A stretch of DNA of 64,000 nucleotides from Solidesulfovibrio magneticus RS-1 (GTDB taxonomy: Bacteria > Desulfobacterota > Desulfovibrionia > Desulfovibrionales > Desulfovibrionaceae), in NCBI RefSeq assembly GCF_000010665.1, contig NC_012796.1, positions 4,860,001 to 4,924,000 of the forward strand. The letters run 5' to 3'. The position numbers were made by a program, and so were the translations under genes. Below are positions 47,832-56,922 of the stretch, piece after piece (position 1 is the stretch's first letter; every line of letters starts with the position of its first letter). The notes beneath the pieces are model-generated. The model was not told the DNA's origin. It did no database searches and saw only the letters and a program-made list of their open reading frames with translations.

Positions 47832-50579
47832 ATGGCCGTCTCCATACGAAAATTCACCCTGATCTGGATCTGCCTGGGGTCCGCCGTCCTCCTCGCCTTT
47901 TACATCCTGCTCAACAGCCTGTTGTTGACCCAGACCTTTTCCGGCTTTGCCTATGTGACGCTGGCCAACAACACCGTGCGCGTGGCCAATTTCCTGGATG
48001 AAGAGGTGCAAAAGCTCGACGACATCATCGTTGATTGGGCCGTCTGGGACGACAGCTACCAGTTCATGCAGAAAAACAAGCCCGACTTCGTGCGCTCCAA
48101 CCTCAACGACAGGACGCTCGGCTCCCTGGATTTGGCCTTCATCGCCTTCGTCGACAACGAAGGCCGGATCGTCTGGTCGGCCAGCCGCAAGGCGGACGAT
48201 GCCTTTGCACCCCAGCTCGACGAGGCCGTCCGGGACATCATTCTCCACCAAACGACCATGCTCCGGCCCGACGACCAGGAGGGCCGGATACGTGGCATCG
48301 CCAGCCTGCACGACACCTTCACCATCATCGCCAGCTGTCCCATTTCCGACAGCGAAGGCGCCGCGCCCAAGCTGGGGACGCTGGTCATGGGCCGCGACCT
48401 GACCGAACCCATCATCAAGAAAATCGAGGAAAAGACCCGGTTGCGCTTCACCCTGGCCGACCATTTCGACAGCGCGCCTCTGGGCCGGCAGGTGCAAACG
48501 GAACATCTGCAAACCGAAGACTCGGAGCTGGCCGTTCACATCTACGACACCAACGAATCCACCTTGTCCGGCCACGTCAAGCTCAAGGACATCACCGGAG
48601 CGGAAGCTCTTGATCTGATCGTTTCCGGAGACAAGGAAATCCTCAAACTGGGGCAGAGCGCCTCGCTAAAGTCTTCCATCCTGCTCATCTGCGGCGGCTT
48701 TGCGCTGATCGGCTGCATCCTGTTTCTCATCGAACGCAAAGTGCTGCGCCGCATATTAAGCATCAAATCGCAGATCACCGAGATCAACAAGACCATCAAC
48801 GTCTTCGGCGCCAAAAAGGACGTCACCATCTCCGGCGACGACGAAATCAGCGAGCTGGCCCGCTACATCAGCCTCTATATTTCCCAAATCACCAACTACA
48901 AGCTCAACTTGGAAAATCTGGTCAAGGAACGCACCAGGCGTTTGCAGGAGAAAAACGTCGAGAACGAGAAAATCCGCCAGAAGCTCGAAGAAGCCAAGGT
49001 CGTCGCGGAACAGGCCAACAAGACCAAGACGGATTTCCTGGCCAAGGTGACCCACGAGGTCCGCACGCCCATGAACGCCATCAAGGGCATGAACGACTAT
49101 CTCCTGAGTACCGCCCTCACCGCCGACCAGCGCGACTGCCTGACGGCTATCAAGGAATCCTCCGACCACCTGCTGACCATCGTCAACGATCTGCTTGACC
49201 TGTCCAAGATCGAAGCCGGCAAGATCGTTCTGGAAACCATCGACTTCAACCTGAAAAGCGTCATCGAATCCACCACCCGGCTCATGCTGCCCCTGGCCAA
49301 CAAGAAAAACCTCGAGCTCGTCACGCTTCTCGACGACAGCGCCGACGTCGTGGTCCGGGGCGATCCGGCCCGGCTGCGGCAAATCCTGCTCAACCTGACC
49401 AACAACGCGCTCAAATTCACCAAGCTCGGCGGCATCGCCGTCACCGCCTCGGCGACCACGGACGCGACGGCCGGCGGCTACGAGATCGCCATCACCGTCA
49501 GCGATACCGGCGTGGGCATCGAACGCGCCCGCCTCGACACCATCTTCGAACCCTTCACCCAGGGCGACGACTCGACCTCGCGCAAGTTCGGCGGCACGGG
49601 CCTTGGCTTGTCGGTCTGCAAACAGCTCGTCGGCCTCATGCACGGCGCAATCACCGTCGAGAGCACGCCGGGGGAAGGCAGCAGCTTCACCGTGCGCCTG
49701 CCCCTTGCCCAAGGCGACTACAACCACATCCTCGCCCGGCCCGATGCCGCCAAGGGACGCGAGGCCCCCCTCGACCGCCTGATGATTCTGGTCGTGGACG
49801 ACAACCCCATGAACCTGCGCGTGGCCCAGAAAGTGTTTTCGCTGCTCAACCAGGAACCCATCCTGGCCCAGGGCGCTCAGGAAGCCTTGACATTTCTCAA
49901 GACCGCCCTGTTCGACATGGTCTTCCTGGACATCGAGATGCCGGAAATTAACGGCATCGAGCTGTGTCGCATGATCCGGGACGGCGTCGCCACGCCGCTC
50001 AACAAGGACGTCCCCATCATCGCCATGACGGCCTATTCCCTGGACACCATCCGGGACGAATGCCTGGCCTGCGGCATGGACGACTTCATTACCAAGCCCC
50101 TTGATCCGCAGGTGCTCTATGAGAAAATTTTGCTGCTGCACCAAAACATGACCGGACTGTGCCGCTACGAACACGGCGCGTCGGGCCAGCCGGAACCGGA
50201 CACGCCACAAGACGGCCAGGGCAACGCCCGGACGCTGCACAGCGAACTGGCCCTGCTCAAACTTGGCGGCGACGCCGAACTCTATAGGGAAGTCTGCGAA
50301 GGCTATCTGGAAAAATACAATACGCAGCGCATCGACATCACCCTGGTGCAGTCCAGGCCCGAGGCGGACAAGCTGGGCTTTGAAATCCATTCGCTCAAGG
50401 GACTGGCCCAACAACTCGGGGCGGAAAAGCTCTGCGCCGTGGCGACGGTGATAGAAAAGACGCTCAAGAATCAGGAACCCTGCGAGGACGCCGCCTTTGC
50501 CCGCTTGCTGGACGCCGCCCGGGAAACCGAGCAGGCCGTCACGGACTATCTGGCGCGCGCACGGCCCAAGGCGGACTGA
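47832..50579 (+). CDS. Hybrid sensor histidine kinase with CHASE4-like sensor, receiver and HPt domains
   Basis: A 915-residue inner-membrane kinase. TM helices lie at about 8-32 and 278-300, enclosing a periplasmic CHASE4-like sensor (VDWAVWDDSYQFMQ, DLAFIAFVDNEGRIVW). Then come a HAMP-like linker and coiled coil to about 400, HisKA with the phospho-acceptor His408 in AKVTHEVRTPMNA, HATPase (LLNLTNNALKFT, DTGVGIE, GGTGLGLSVCKQL), a receiver with Asp700 in MVFLDIEMPEING, and an HPt domain with His853 in EIHSLKGLAQQLGA. This is the full BarA/ArcB-style phosphorelay, needing a separate output regulator. GGAG precedes the ATG. A stand-alone receiver gene lies convergent downstream. Confidence 0.92.
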   Translation: MAVSIRKFTLIWICLGSAVLLAFYILLNSLLLTQTFSGFAYVTLANNTVRVANFLDEEVQKLDDIIVDWAVWDDSYQFMQKNKPDFVRSNLNDRTLGSLDLAFIAFVDNEGRIVWSASRKADDAFAPQLDEAVRDIILHQTTMLRPDDQEGRIRGIASLHDTFTIIASCPISDSEGAAPKLGTLVMGRDLTEPIIKKIEEKTRLRFTLADHFDSAPLGRQVQTEHLQTEDSELAVHIYDTNESTLSGHVKLKDITGAEALDLIVSGDKEILKLGQSASLKSSILLICGGFALIGCILFLIERKVLRRILSIKSQITEINKTINVFGAKKDVTISGDDEISELARYISLYISQITNYKLNLENLVKERTRRLQEKNVENEKIRQKLEEAKVVAEQANKTKTDFLAKVTHEVRTPMNAIKGMNDYLLSTALTADQRDCLTAIKESSDHLLTIVNDLLDLSKIEAGKIVLETIDFNLKSVIESTTRLMLPLANKKNLELVTLLDDSADVVVRGDPARLRQILLNLTNNALKFTKLGGIAVTASATTDATAGGYEIAITVSDTGVGIERARLDTIFEPFTQGDDSTSRKFGGTGLGLSVCKQLVGLMHGAITVESTPGEGSSFTVRLPLAQGDYNHILARPDAAKGREAPLDRLMILVVDDNPMNLRVAQKVFSLLNQEPILAQGAQEALTFLKTALFDMVFLDIEMPEINGIELCRMIRDGVATPLNKDVPIIAMTAYSLDTIRDECLACGMDDFITKPLDPQVLYEKILLLHQNMTGLCRYEHGASGQPEPDTPQDGQGNARTLHSELALLKLGGDAELYREVCEGYLEKYNTQRIDITLVQSRPEADKLGFEIHSLKGLAQQLGAEKLCAVATVIEKTLKNQEPCEDAAFARLLDAARETEQAVTDYLARARPKAD

Positions 50580-50642
50580 CCGCGTCGACGGCAGCCGGCC
50601 GGGCCGACGTCTCGCCACGCCCCGCCGAAGCCGGGAGACCGG

Positions 50643-51023
50643 CTACCGCCCCAGGATGCTTTTGACGACGCCGGAGATTTTCTCGACGGAAAACGGCTTG
50701 ACCACATAGGCCGTGGCGTTGTGCTGGCCGGCTTCCAGGATGCGGGCCGGATCGGCCTCGCTGCTGATGATGACCACGGGCAGGGCCTGCATGGCAGGCG
50801 ACTGGCGAATCCTGTCCAAAAGCGCCAGGCCGGACAGCCGGGGCATGCGCAGATCGGCGAACACCAGCTCAAAGTCTTTCTCGCTTTCCAGCAACTCCCA
50901 GGCCGCCTGGCCGTTGGCCACGGTGCGCACGTCCCGGCAGCCGATGCCGAGCAGAATCTTCTTCAGCACGTTTTGCATGACCGCGGAATCGTCCGCGACC
51001 AGAATTTTCCCGGCATTGCCCAT
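50643..51023 (-). CDS. Stand-alone CheY-like receiver protein
   Basis: A 126-residue single REC domain. Acidic residues are in ILVADDSAVMQNVLKKIL, the phospho-acceptor Asp in LVFADLRMPRLSGLALL, the switch Ser in VVIISSEADP and the Lys in AYVVKPFSVEKI. There is no output domain, so it works by protein contact or as a relay intermediate. AGAGGG precedes the ATG at 51023. It sits tail-to-tail with the hybrid kinase, whose HPt domain could use it as a partner, though that is only inferred from position. Confidence 0.88.
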   Translation of the reverse strand: MGNAGKILVADDSAVMQNVLKKILLGIGCRDVRTVANGQAAWELLESEKDFELVFADLRMPRLSGLALLDRIRQSPAMQALPVVIISSEADPARILEAGQHNATAYVVKPFSVEKISGVVKSILGR

Positions 51024-51150
51024 GAAAGCGCCCTCTGCGGGTTGCGCGGCATAAGTTGAGAACAATGACTATACGGCCATTGAGCCGTTATCGTCAAACG
51101 GCGCGGGGAAAGGGAAGGGCCGGGCGCGCAGACGGGCGGGGAGGGGGCTG

Positions 51151-51468
51151 GCGCGACGGGGATGCCAAACCACGACGGCCGGCCATGAGCAGCAATGCAC
51201 GCGGCCGGTGCTCATCATCTCGCCCGGGGCGTTTAATCGCCTCACCGGCACGCCTGTCGTCTTGCCCATCACCACCGGCGGCAATTTCGCCCGCACGGCC
51301 GGCTTCGCCGTGTCTTTGGAAGGAGCCGGCACGCGAACCACCGGCGTGGTGCGCTGCGACCAGCCCCGCGCCCTGGATGTGGCGGCGCGCGGCGGCCGGA
51401 AGTTGGAGAGCGTGCCGGCAGGCGTCATGGAGGAGGTGTTGGCGAGGGTGGGGGTGATAGTGGGGTGA
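51151..51468 (+). pseudogene. Decayed ChpB/MazF-type endoribonuclease toxin
   Basis: From about 51178 the frame reads TAGHEQQCTRPVLIISPGAF, then PITTGGNFARTAGFAVSLEG and TTGVVRCDQPRALDVAARGG, ending in EVLARVGVIVG. This is the body of the ChpB/PemK/MazF fold, including the GHEQQ and RP blocks. The N-terminal strand that should carry RGDV(W) is not in this frame. RGDG/GDAK-like remnants appear in another frame just before, which suggests a frameshift plus a short deletion, and the frame has no ATG. A GTG at 51208 would give an 86-residue fragment. No antitoxin gene is next to it. Alternatively, an unusual start could give a full protein. Confidence 0.65.
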
Positions 51469-51476
51469 TGAGGCAG

Positions 51477-52046
51477 TCAGGAAACAAATGACTTCCATTC
51501 TTGTTCTTTTTCGTCATAAAATCTAGTAAATTGTGAAGGATAATCCTTTCCTACTCTTCGGAATATACTAACAATATCTGCCAAGCCTACAAAATAGACT
51601 TTTGGTCGTTTCGAGGAAACCACTATCCGGTCTGGCGAACAATTCCTCTCAGAGCTTACAAAACATCCTAGTAGTTTATTTTCCTCATCAATCTGTGGAA
51701 CAAAAATATAGCTGTGCACAAATTGGTTGCAGAGTTCATACAAAGCCACCATCTTGACATATTCACGATCGAAATCTGTAAACCTATCTATATCGTCTCT
51801 GTTGAAATACTCGACCATCTCGACTATCGGAAAACACTGAACAAAAATAACGCACTGCTTTGTTGCGTCTGATATTTTTAAAGTATCAAACAACTTTCTT
51901 ACTAGATAAAATCCAAAAAACAACTCTTTTTCAAATCGGACAAATTGCTTTTCAGCCTTAGCATCATCTTCTTCAAACCTCATTCGCTCTAGCCAATTAG
52001 CGGCTCTAATCAAAGATTGCTTCCAAGGAACAGAGTCATATATCAT
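51477..52046 (-). CDS. AT-rich hypothetical protein, probably acquired
   Basis: A 189-residue protein of unknown function. It is rich in charged and aromatic residues (ERMRFEEDDAKAEKQFVRFE, FFGFYLVRKLF) with no signal peptide or membrane helix. Base composition is far below the neighbours, and codon use is AT-ending (TTT, AAA, ATA), unlike every adjacent gene. There is no Shine-Dalgarno site; the start lies in a run of ATATC repeats. The AT-rich patch continues to about 52210. It lies between the toxin relic and sahR, consistent with a horizontally acquired insert. Confidence 0.6.
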   Translation of the reverse strand: MIYDSVPWKQSLIRAANWLERMRFEEDDAKAEKQFVRFEKELFFGFYLVRKLFDTLKISDATKQCVIFVQCFPIVEMVEYFNRDDIDRFTDFDREYVKMVALYELCNQFVHSYIFVPQIDEENKLLGCFVSSERNCSPDRIVVSSKRPKVYFVGLADIVSIFRRVGKDYPSQFTRFYDEKEQEWKSFVS

Positions 52047-52188
52047 ATATCATATAAAATCAACCATCATATAATATTGACCAAATAGCCACCGGCTTGC
52101 GACGACAATAACACAAAATCGGCAAATTCAAATCGTATTCCTTATTCACCGAAAGGCTAGCCACTAGTCAACATTAAAATGAACCCCC

Positions 52189-52217
52189 TTGACCTCCCCC
52201 CAAAAAATCACTAAACC
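52189..52217 (+). promoter_or_regulatory. Candidate sigma-70 promoter of sahR-ahcY
   Basis: TTGACC, 17 bases, then TAAACC, ending just before the SahR-type palindrome. Transcription would begin at or inside the operator, so bound repressor would block initiation. Confidence 0.45.
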
Positions 52218-52219
52218 CG

Positions 52220-52241
52220 CATATCAGGATATCTTGATATG
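52220..52241. promoter_or_regulatory. SahR-type operator overlapping the ribosome-binding site and start codon
   Basis: CATATCAGGATATCTTGATATG is a near-perfect dyad: outer arms CATATCA and TGATATG around GATATC. The embedded AGGAT serves as Shine-Dalgarno and the final ATG is the sahR start codon. The sequence resembles the ATATCAAGATAT-type site known for SahR regulators. Confidence 0.8.
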
Positions 52242-53171
52242 CTCAAAAGCGACGCCACCCCACTCCCCTGGTTCAAGGCCTTGGCCGACGAAACGCGTCT
52301 GCGCCTCGTCCGCGTGCTCTCGCGCCATGAACTGTCCGTGGGCGAAATCACCGCCGTCCTCGATATGGGGCAGTCCCGCGTGTCGCGACACCTCGCCATC
52401 CTCGTCGGCTGTGGGCTGCTCGGCAGCCGGCGCGAAGGGGCCTGGACCTTTTACAGCGCCGTGACCGCCGGCCCGGCCGCCGCGTTTCTCGGTTGCCTGG
52501 CCCCGTTTCTCGACGCCGCCGGCCATGACGCCGATCTGGCCGCCGTGGACGCCGTGCTGCGCGAGCGCCGGCTGGAAACGCGCCGCTTTTTCAACGACAT
52601 CGCTGCCGATTGGGCCGCCCTGCGCCGCGAGGTGCTGGGCGATCTCGACCCCGCCGCCCTGGTTCGCGAGGTCATGCCCGACCGGATGGCCGCCGCCGCC
52701 GACCTGGGCTGCGGCCCGGGCGATCTGCTCCCGGTGCTGGCCGAACGCGCCGGGGCCGTCATCGGCGTGGACAGCTCGCCCTCCATGCTGGCCCTGGCCG
52801 AACGCCGCACCCACGGCCTGCCGGTCAGCGTGCGCATGGGCGAACTGGAACACCTGCCCATGGCCAACGGCGAGGCCGCCTTTGCCGTCATCTGCCTGAC
52901 CCTGCACCACCTGCCCGATCCGGCCGCCGCCCTGGCCGAGGCCCGGCGCGTGCTGGCCCCGGACGGACGGTTGGTGGTCATCGATTTCGCCCCCCACGAG
53001 GACGAAGCCATGCGACGCCGCTTCGGCGACCGCTGGCTGGGCTTTTCCCGCGAGAAACTGACCGAATGGCTTCACCGCGCCGGCTTTGATCTGGCACAGT
53101 GGTCCGAACATCCCGTCAACAACGGGCTCGTCGCCGCCCGCGCCGTGGCGACGCCCCGCCAACCCGCTTAG
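52239..53171 (+). CDS. sahR: SahR-type ArsR regulator fused to a SAM-methyltransferase-like domain
   Basis: A 310-residue two-domain regulator. The N-terminal ArsR winged helix (ADETRLRLVRVLSRHELSVG, then GQSRVSRHLAILVGCGLL) lacks obvious metal-binding cysteines at the usual place. The C-terminal class I methyltransferase-like domain has AADLGCGPGDLLPVL (about 153-167) and LHHLPDPAAALAEARRVLAPDG. This fusion next to ahcY is the SahR arrangement, a repressor that senses S-adenosylhomocysteine through the second domain and controls SAM-cycle genes. The operator overlaps its own start. ahcY begins 15 bases after the stop. Confidence 0.88.
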   Translation: MLKSDATPLPWFKALADETRLRLVRVLSRHELSVGEITAVLDMGQSRVSRHLAILVGCGLLGSRREGAWTFYSAVTAGPAAAFLGCLAPFLDAAGHDADLAAVDAVLRERRLETRRFFNDIAADWAALRREVLGDLDPAALVREVMPDRMAAAADLGCGPGDLLPVLAERAGAVIGVDSSPSMLALAERRTHGLPVSVRMGELEHLPMANGEAAFAVICLTLHHLPDPAAALAEARRVLAPDGRLVVIDFAPHEDEAMRRRFGDRWLGFSREKLTEWLHRAGFDLAQWSEHPVNNGLVAARAVATPRQPA

Positions 53172-53186
53172 ACAAAGGAGCCGCCC

Positions 53187-54611
53187 ATGAGCGTCAAACC
53201 CCTTGATCTCTCCCTGCCCTACATGGTCGCCGACATGGCCCAGGCCGATTGGGGCCGCAAGGAAATGCAGCTGTCCGAAAACGAGATGCCGGGACTTATG
53301 GCCGTCATCGCCAAGTATGGCGACAAAAAGCCGTTGGCTGGCCTTCGCGTCACCGGCTCGCTGCACATGACCATCCAGACCGCCATGCTCATCAAGTGCC
53401 TCCACGCTCTGGGCGCGGACCTGCGCTGGGCCTCGTGCAACATCTACTCGACCCAGGACCACGCCGCCGCCGCCATCGCCGCCGACGGCCTGGCCGCCGT
53501 CTACGCCTGGAAGGGCGAGACCCTGGAAGACTACTGGTGGTGCACCGAGATGGCGCTGACCTGGCCCGACGGCACCGGCCCGGACCTCATCGTGGACGAC
53601 GGCGGCGACGCCACGCTGTTTATCCACCACGGCGTCAAATGCGCCAAGGACGCCAAGGTCCTCAACGCCCCCACCGACAATAAGGAAATGGCCATTATCA
53701 TGGACCGCATCAAGGCGGTGGTGGCCGCCGACGCCGGCCGGTTCGAGCGCATGGCCAAGAAGATTCGCGGCGTGTCCGAGGAGACCACCACCGGCGTGCA
53801 TCGCCTCTACCAGATGATGCAGGCCGGCGAGTTGCTGTTCCCGGCCATCAACGTCAACGACTCGGTCACCAAGTCGAAGTTCGACAACCTCTACGGCTGC
53901 CGCGAGTCGCTGGCTGACGGCATCAAGCGGGCCACCGACGTCATGGTGGCCGGCAAGGTCGTGGTCGTGGCCGGCTACGGCGACGTGGGCAAGGGCTGCG
54001 CCCACTCCATGAAGGGCTTTGGCGCGCGCGTGCTGGTCACCGAGATCGACCCCATCTGCGCTCTGCAGGCGGCCATGGAAGGCTACGAAGTCACCACCAT
54101 GGACGAGGCCTGCTCCCAGGGCGACATTTTCGTCACCGCCACCGGCTGCTGCGACGTCATCACCGGCGCGCACATGGAAAAGATGCGCGACGGAGCCATT
54201 GTCTGCAACATCGGCCATTTCGACTCCGAAATCGCCGTGGCCTACCTGGAGACCACCCCGCACTGCAAGAAGGAGTCGATCAAGCCCCTGGTCGACAAAT
54301 GGACCATGGCTTCGGGCAACGCCATCCTCATGCTGGCCGAAGGCCGTCTGGTGAACCTCGGCTGCGCCACCGGCCACCCGAGCTTCGTCATGTCCAACTC
54401 GTTCACCAACCAGGCCCTGGCCCAGATCGAGCTGGCCACCAAGGACTACAAGATCGGCGTCTACACACTGCCCAAGCTCCTGGACGAGGAAGTGGCCCGG
54501 CTGCACCTCGCCCGCCTCGGCGCCAAGCTCGAAACCCTGACCCCGGCCCAGTCCGCCTACCTCAACATCGACGCGGCCGGCCCCTACAAGCCCGACCACT
54601 ACCGCTACTAG
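53187..54611 (+). CDS. ahcY: Adenosylhomocysteinase
   Basis: A 474-residue enzyme that splits S-adenosylhomocysteine into adenosine and homocysteine and so relieves methyltransferase inhibition. The NAD+ site is [19 protein letters not shown], with [20 protein letters not shown] next. Substrate-binding blocks are [17 protein letters not shown] and [20 protein letters not shown]. The C-terminus KPDHYRY is the family end, whose Lys and Tyr reach the neighbouring subunit's cofactor. AAGGAG precedes the ATG. Second gene of the sahR operon. Confidence 0.98.
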   Translation: MSVKPLDLSLPYMVADMAQADWGRKEMQLSENEMPGLMAVIAKYGDKKPLAGLRVTGSLHMTIQTAMLIKCLHALGADLRWASCNIYSTQDHAAAAIAADGLAAVYAWKGETLEDYWWCTEMALTWPDGTGPDLIVDDGGDATLFIHHGVKCAKDAKVLNAPTDNKEMAIIMDRIKAVVAADAGRFERMAKKIRGVSEETTTGVHRLYQMMQAGELLFPAINVNDSVTKSKFDNLYGCRESLADGIKRATDVMVAGKVVVVAGYGDVGKGCAHSMKGFGARVLVTEIDPICALQAAMEGYEVTTMDEACSQGDIFVTATGCCDVITGAHMEKMRDGAIVCNIGHFDSEIAVAYLETTPHCKKESIKPLVDKWTMASGNAILMLAEGRLVNLGCATGHPSFVMSNSFTNQALAQIELATKDYKIGVYTLPKLLDEEVARLHLARLGAKLETLTPAQSAYLNIDAAGPYKPDHYRY

Positions 54612-54620
54612 TGGCCCGCC

Positions 54621-54648
54621 CTTAAAAAATACGGGAGTATTTTTTAAG
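54621..54648 (+). terminator. AT-rich hairpin after ahcY
   Basis: Perfect 12-bp inverted repeat CTTAAAAAATAC / GTATTTTTTAAG around GGGA, ten bases past the ahcY stop. The stem is almost all A/T, unusual in this genome. It ends with AAAAAC and a later T-run. Confidence 0.55.
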
Positions 54649-54752
54649 AAAAACACAGGTTTTTTTGTCCGCGGCCCGCGAAACGCCTGAGATGCTTTTC
54701 GTGGACGCGACACAAGGCCTTTCCGAACAGGGATTGCCCTCCCGCTTCGGAC

Positions 54753-54786
54753 CGGGGCCGCCGCGATGCCCGTCGCGGCGGCCCCG
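54753..54786 (+). terminator. GC-rich hairpin downstream of ahcY
   Basis: Perfect 14-bp stem CGGGGCCGCCGCGA / TCGCGGCGGCCCCG, 6-base loop, then ATTGTTT. It may be the main terminator before the diguanylate cyclase gene. Confidence 0.65.
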
Positions 54787-54860
54787 ATTGTTTGGCTCGC
54801 GGGCAGCAAAAAAACACAACAACCCTTGCGCGGGATAGGGTTTCATATTACCCACCGCCA

Positions 54861-56048
54861 ATGCCGGTCTTGGACTTCCCTACAACCATCATCCTCTACT
54901 TCGTCACCAACCTCTGCATTGCCGCCATGCTTGCAGTGGCCTTCTCCGATTCCCGGGCCAAGGGAGCCTGGCTCTGGATTGCCGGCCTAGCCGTGCAACT
55001 GGCCTCGGGACCGCTTTTTTTGCTGCGCGGCAGTATTTCCGACCTCCTTTCCATACTTTTGGCCAACCTCCTCTTCACCGCCTCCTGGACCTGCTACCTC
55101 GCCTCCCTGGACGTCTTTTTCGGCAACCGGCGCAGCCGGTTGGCCTATGCCCTGCCGGTGCTTCTGGCCCTGGGCATCTTCACGGTCTGGATGGACGTGC
55201 CACGGATGCGCTCCATCTTCGCCAACGCCCTCTACACCGGCCAATGCCTCATGCTGGCTGGGGTGCTCCTGGCCCGGCGCACCCAGTACCGCCCGCGCGT
55301 CATCGCCATCTTCGCCCTGGGCTATGTCCTGGGGGCCGGAGCCAGCCTGCTGCGCGGCATGGCCGCTTTCCTGAACAGCAATCCCACCGCCAACCCCTTT
55401 GCCCCGGGGCCTGTACAGTCCTATTCCCTGCTCATTTCCGCCCCCAGCCTCATCGCCTGCACCCTGGGCTTCGTGCTGCTGCACCGGGAACGCTCCGAGG
55501 CCGAGATACGCCGTCTGGCCGACATCGACCACCTGACCGGACTGGCCAACCGGCGCGGGTTCGAAGCCGCCTTCACCGCCGCCCTGGCCCGGGCCGCCGC
55601 CCGCAATGACTGGACCAGCCTGGCGCTTATTGACCTCGACCATTTCAAGGCCGTCAACGACCGCCTGGGCCATGCCGCCGGCGACGTGGTGCTGGTGGAG
55701 TTGGGCCGCATCCTCATCCGCGAGGTCGGCGCGTTCGGCTTCGTGGCCCGCATCGGCGGCGACGAATTCTGCGTCGTCATGCCCGGCACGCCCCCGGACC
55801 GCGCCGCCGGGCTGGCCGAGACCCTGCGCGCCGCCATCGCCTGCCACGACTGGGAAAGCTACGGCCTGCCCGAGCCGCTCACGGCCACCATCGGCGTCTC
55901 CAGCCGCCGGGGCAGCCTGGACGACTCCGGCGCGGACTTCCTGCGTCTGGCCGACATGGCCCTGCTGGCCGCCAAGGACGAAACCCGCAACTGCGTGCGC
56001 CAGGCCGAGACCGCCGTCGACTGCCCCCCCGGTCCCCTCGCCTCCTGA
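54861..56048 (+). CDS. Membrane-bound diguanylate cyclase (GGDEF)
   Basis: A 395-residue protein. About seven hydrophobic segments fill the first 210 residues. The GGDEF domain follows: DIDHLTGLANRRGFEAAF, LIDLDHFKAVNDRLGHAAGD and the active-site loop FVARIGGDEFCVVMPG. All nucleotide and metal residues appear present, so it should make cyclic di-GMP from GTP. No RxxD inhibitory site is seen before the loop, so product feedback may be absent. No EAL domain. The ATG at 54861 lacks a ribosome-binding site. Confidence 0.9.
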   Translation: MPVLDFPTTIILYFVTNLCIAAMLAVAFSDSRAKGAWLWIAGLAVQLASGPLFLLRGSISDLLSILLANLLFTASWTCYLASLDVFFGNRRSRLAYALPVLLALGIFTVWMDVPRMRSIFANALYTGQCLMLAGVLLARRTQYRPRVIAIFALGYVLGAGASLLRGMAAFLNSNPTANPFAPGPVQSYSLLISAPSLIACTLGFVLLHRERSEAEIRRLADIDHLTGLANRRGFEAAFTAALARAAARNDWTSLALIDLDHFKAVNDRLGHAAGDVVLVELGRILIREVGAFGFVARIGGDEFCVVMPGTPPDRAAGLAETLRAAIACHDWESYGLPEPLTATIGVSSRRGSLDDSGADFLRLADMALLAAKDETRNCVRQAETAVDCPPGPLAS

Positions 56049-56262
56049 CCGCCCCCTTCCGCTCTGGCGACAACTGGCACGGCAATCCTAAAAGCCGTGT
56101 CTTTTCATTTGGTTGCTACACACCACACAAGTTTGTATGGCTAGACTACGCAATTGTTCCGGGCTTCCGGGACACAGATTGCAACCCCTTGCAATCGTTT
56201 GACGGCCGGTCTGGCCCGAAAGTTGATAGGGGATGATCGGGCCAACGCCCAAGGAACTTGCC

Positions 56263-56757
56263 GTGCACACACCCGCCAAAGACATCGCCTACCGCTCCAT
56301 CGGCATCCTGCGCTCCCCCTTCCGGGACATCGCCGGCATGCCCATCCAACCCGTGGGAGCCCTCGGCGTCGTCGGCCACGTCGAAGTCCATGCCGACTTC
56401 GTGCCCGGTCTGGCCGACCTTGAGGGCTTCTCCCACGTCTTTTTGCTCTACCACCTCCATCGGGTGACGGGCTTTGACCTCATGGTCAAACCCTTCCTCG
56501 ACAACGACCATCACGGCATTTTCGCCACGCGTTCGCCCAAGCGCCCCAACCCCATCGGCCTGTCCGTGCTGGAGCTGGCCGGCGTGGAAGGTTCCACCGT
56601 CCATCTGCGCAACGTCGACGTTCTCGACGGCACGCCCGTGCTCGACATCAAGCCCTACGTGCCCCGCTTCGACGTCTGGCAGGCCGAGCGCACCGGCTGG
56701 TTCGCCGGCAAGGCCCGCAACGCCGGCGAGTACACCTCCGACGACCGGTTCCGTTAG
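56263..56757 (+). CDS. trmO: tRNA (adenosine(37)-N6)-methyltransferase TrmO-like
   Basis: A protein of 164 residues of the TsaA/YaeB/TrmO family, which methylates N6 of the t6A37 base of certain tRNAs using SAM. The opening YRSIGILRSPFRDIAGMP, FSHVFLLYHLHR and the signature TRSPKRPNPIGLSVLELAG are all present. I prefer the GTG at 56263, with AAGGA seven bases upstream. An ATG at 56233 is in frame but has GGGG directly against it. Monocistronic, followed by a REP-like repeat. Confidence 0.85.
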   Translation: MHTPAKDIAYRSIGILRSPFRDIAGMPIQPVGALGVVGHVEVHADFVPGLADLEGFSHVFLLYHLHRVTGFDLMVKPFLDNDHHGIFATRSPKRPNPIGLSVLELAGVEGSTVHLRNVDVLDGTPVLDIKPYVPRFDVWQAERTGWFAGKARNAGEYTSDDRFR

Positions 56758-56834
56758 ACCGCGTGACGTTGACGGAAAGACCATTCTGGCTGATCACGGT
56801 TTCGCAGCCGTCGCGCTGCCGTAAGAAAACGAAG

Positions 56835-56895
56835 AATGCCTCCGGCGGCCGGGAGGGGCTTAGCCCCTCCCGGACCCTCCCTGAAAGGGGGAGAA
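56835..56895 (+). repeat. REP-like intergenic repeat, copy 12
   Basis: AATGCCTCCGGCGGCC, GGGAGGGGCTTAGCCCCTCCC, then GGACCCTCCCTGAAAGGGGG. It lies 27 bases before the GTPase gene. Confidence 0.8.
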
Positions 56896-56922
56896 GGGGG
56901 TTTAAACGGGCTGGGCGGTTTC

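Noticed and set aside
51056-51457. A 133-codon plus-strand frame overlapping the toxin relic
   Set aside because: It is in a different frame from the recognisable ChpB/MazF text and is Arg/Ser-rich without motifs.
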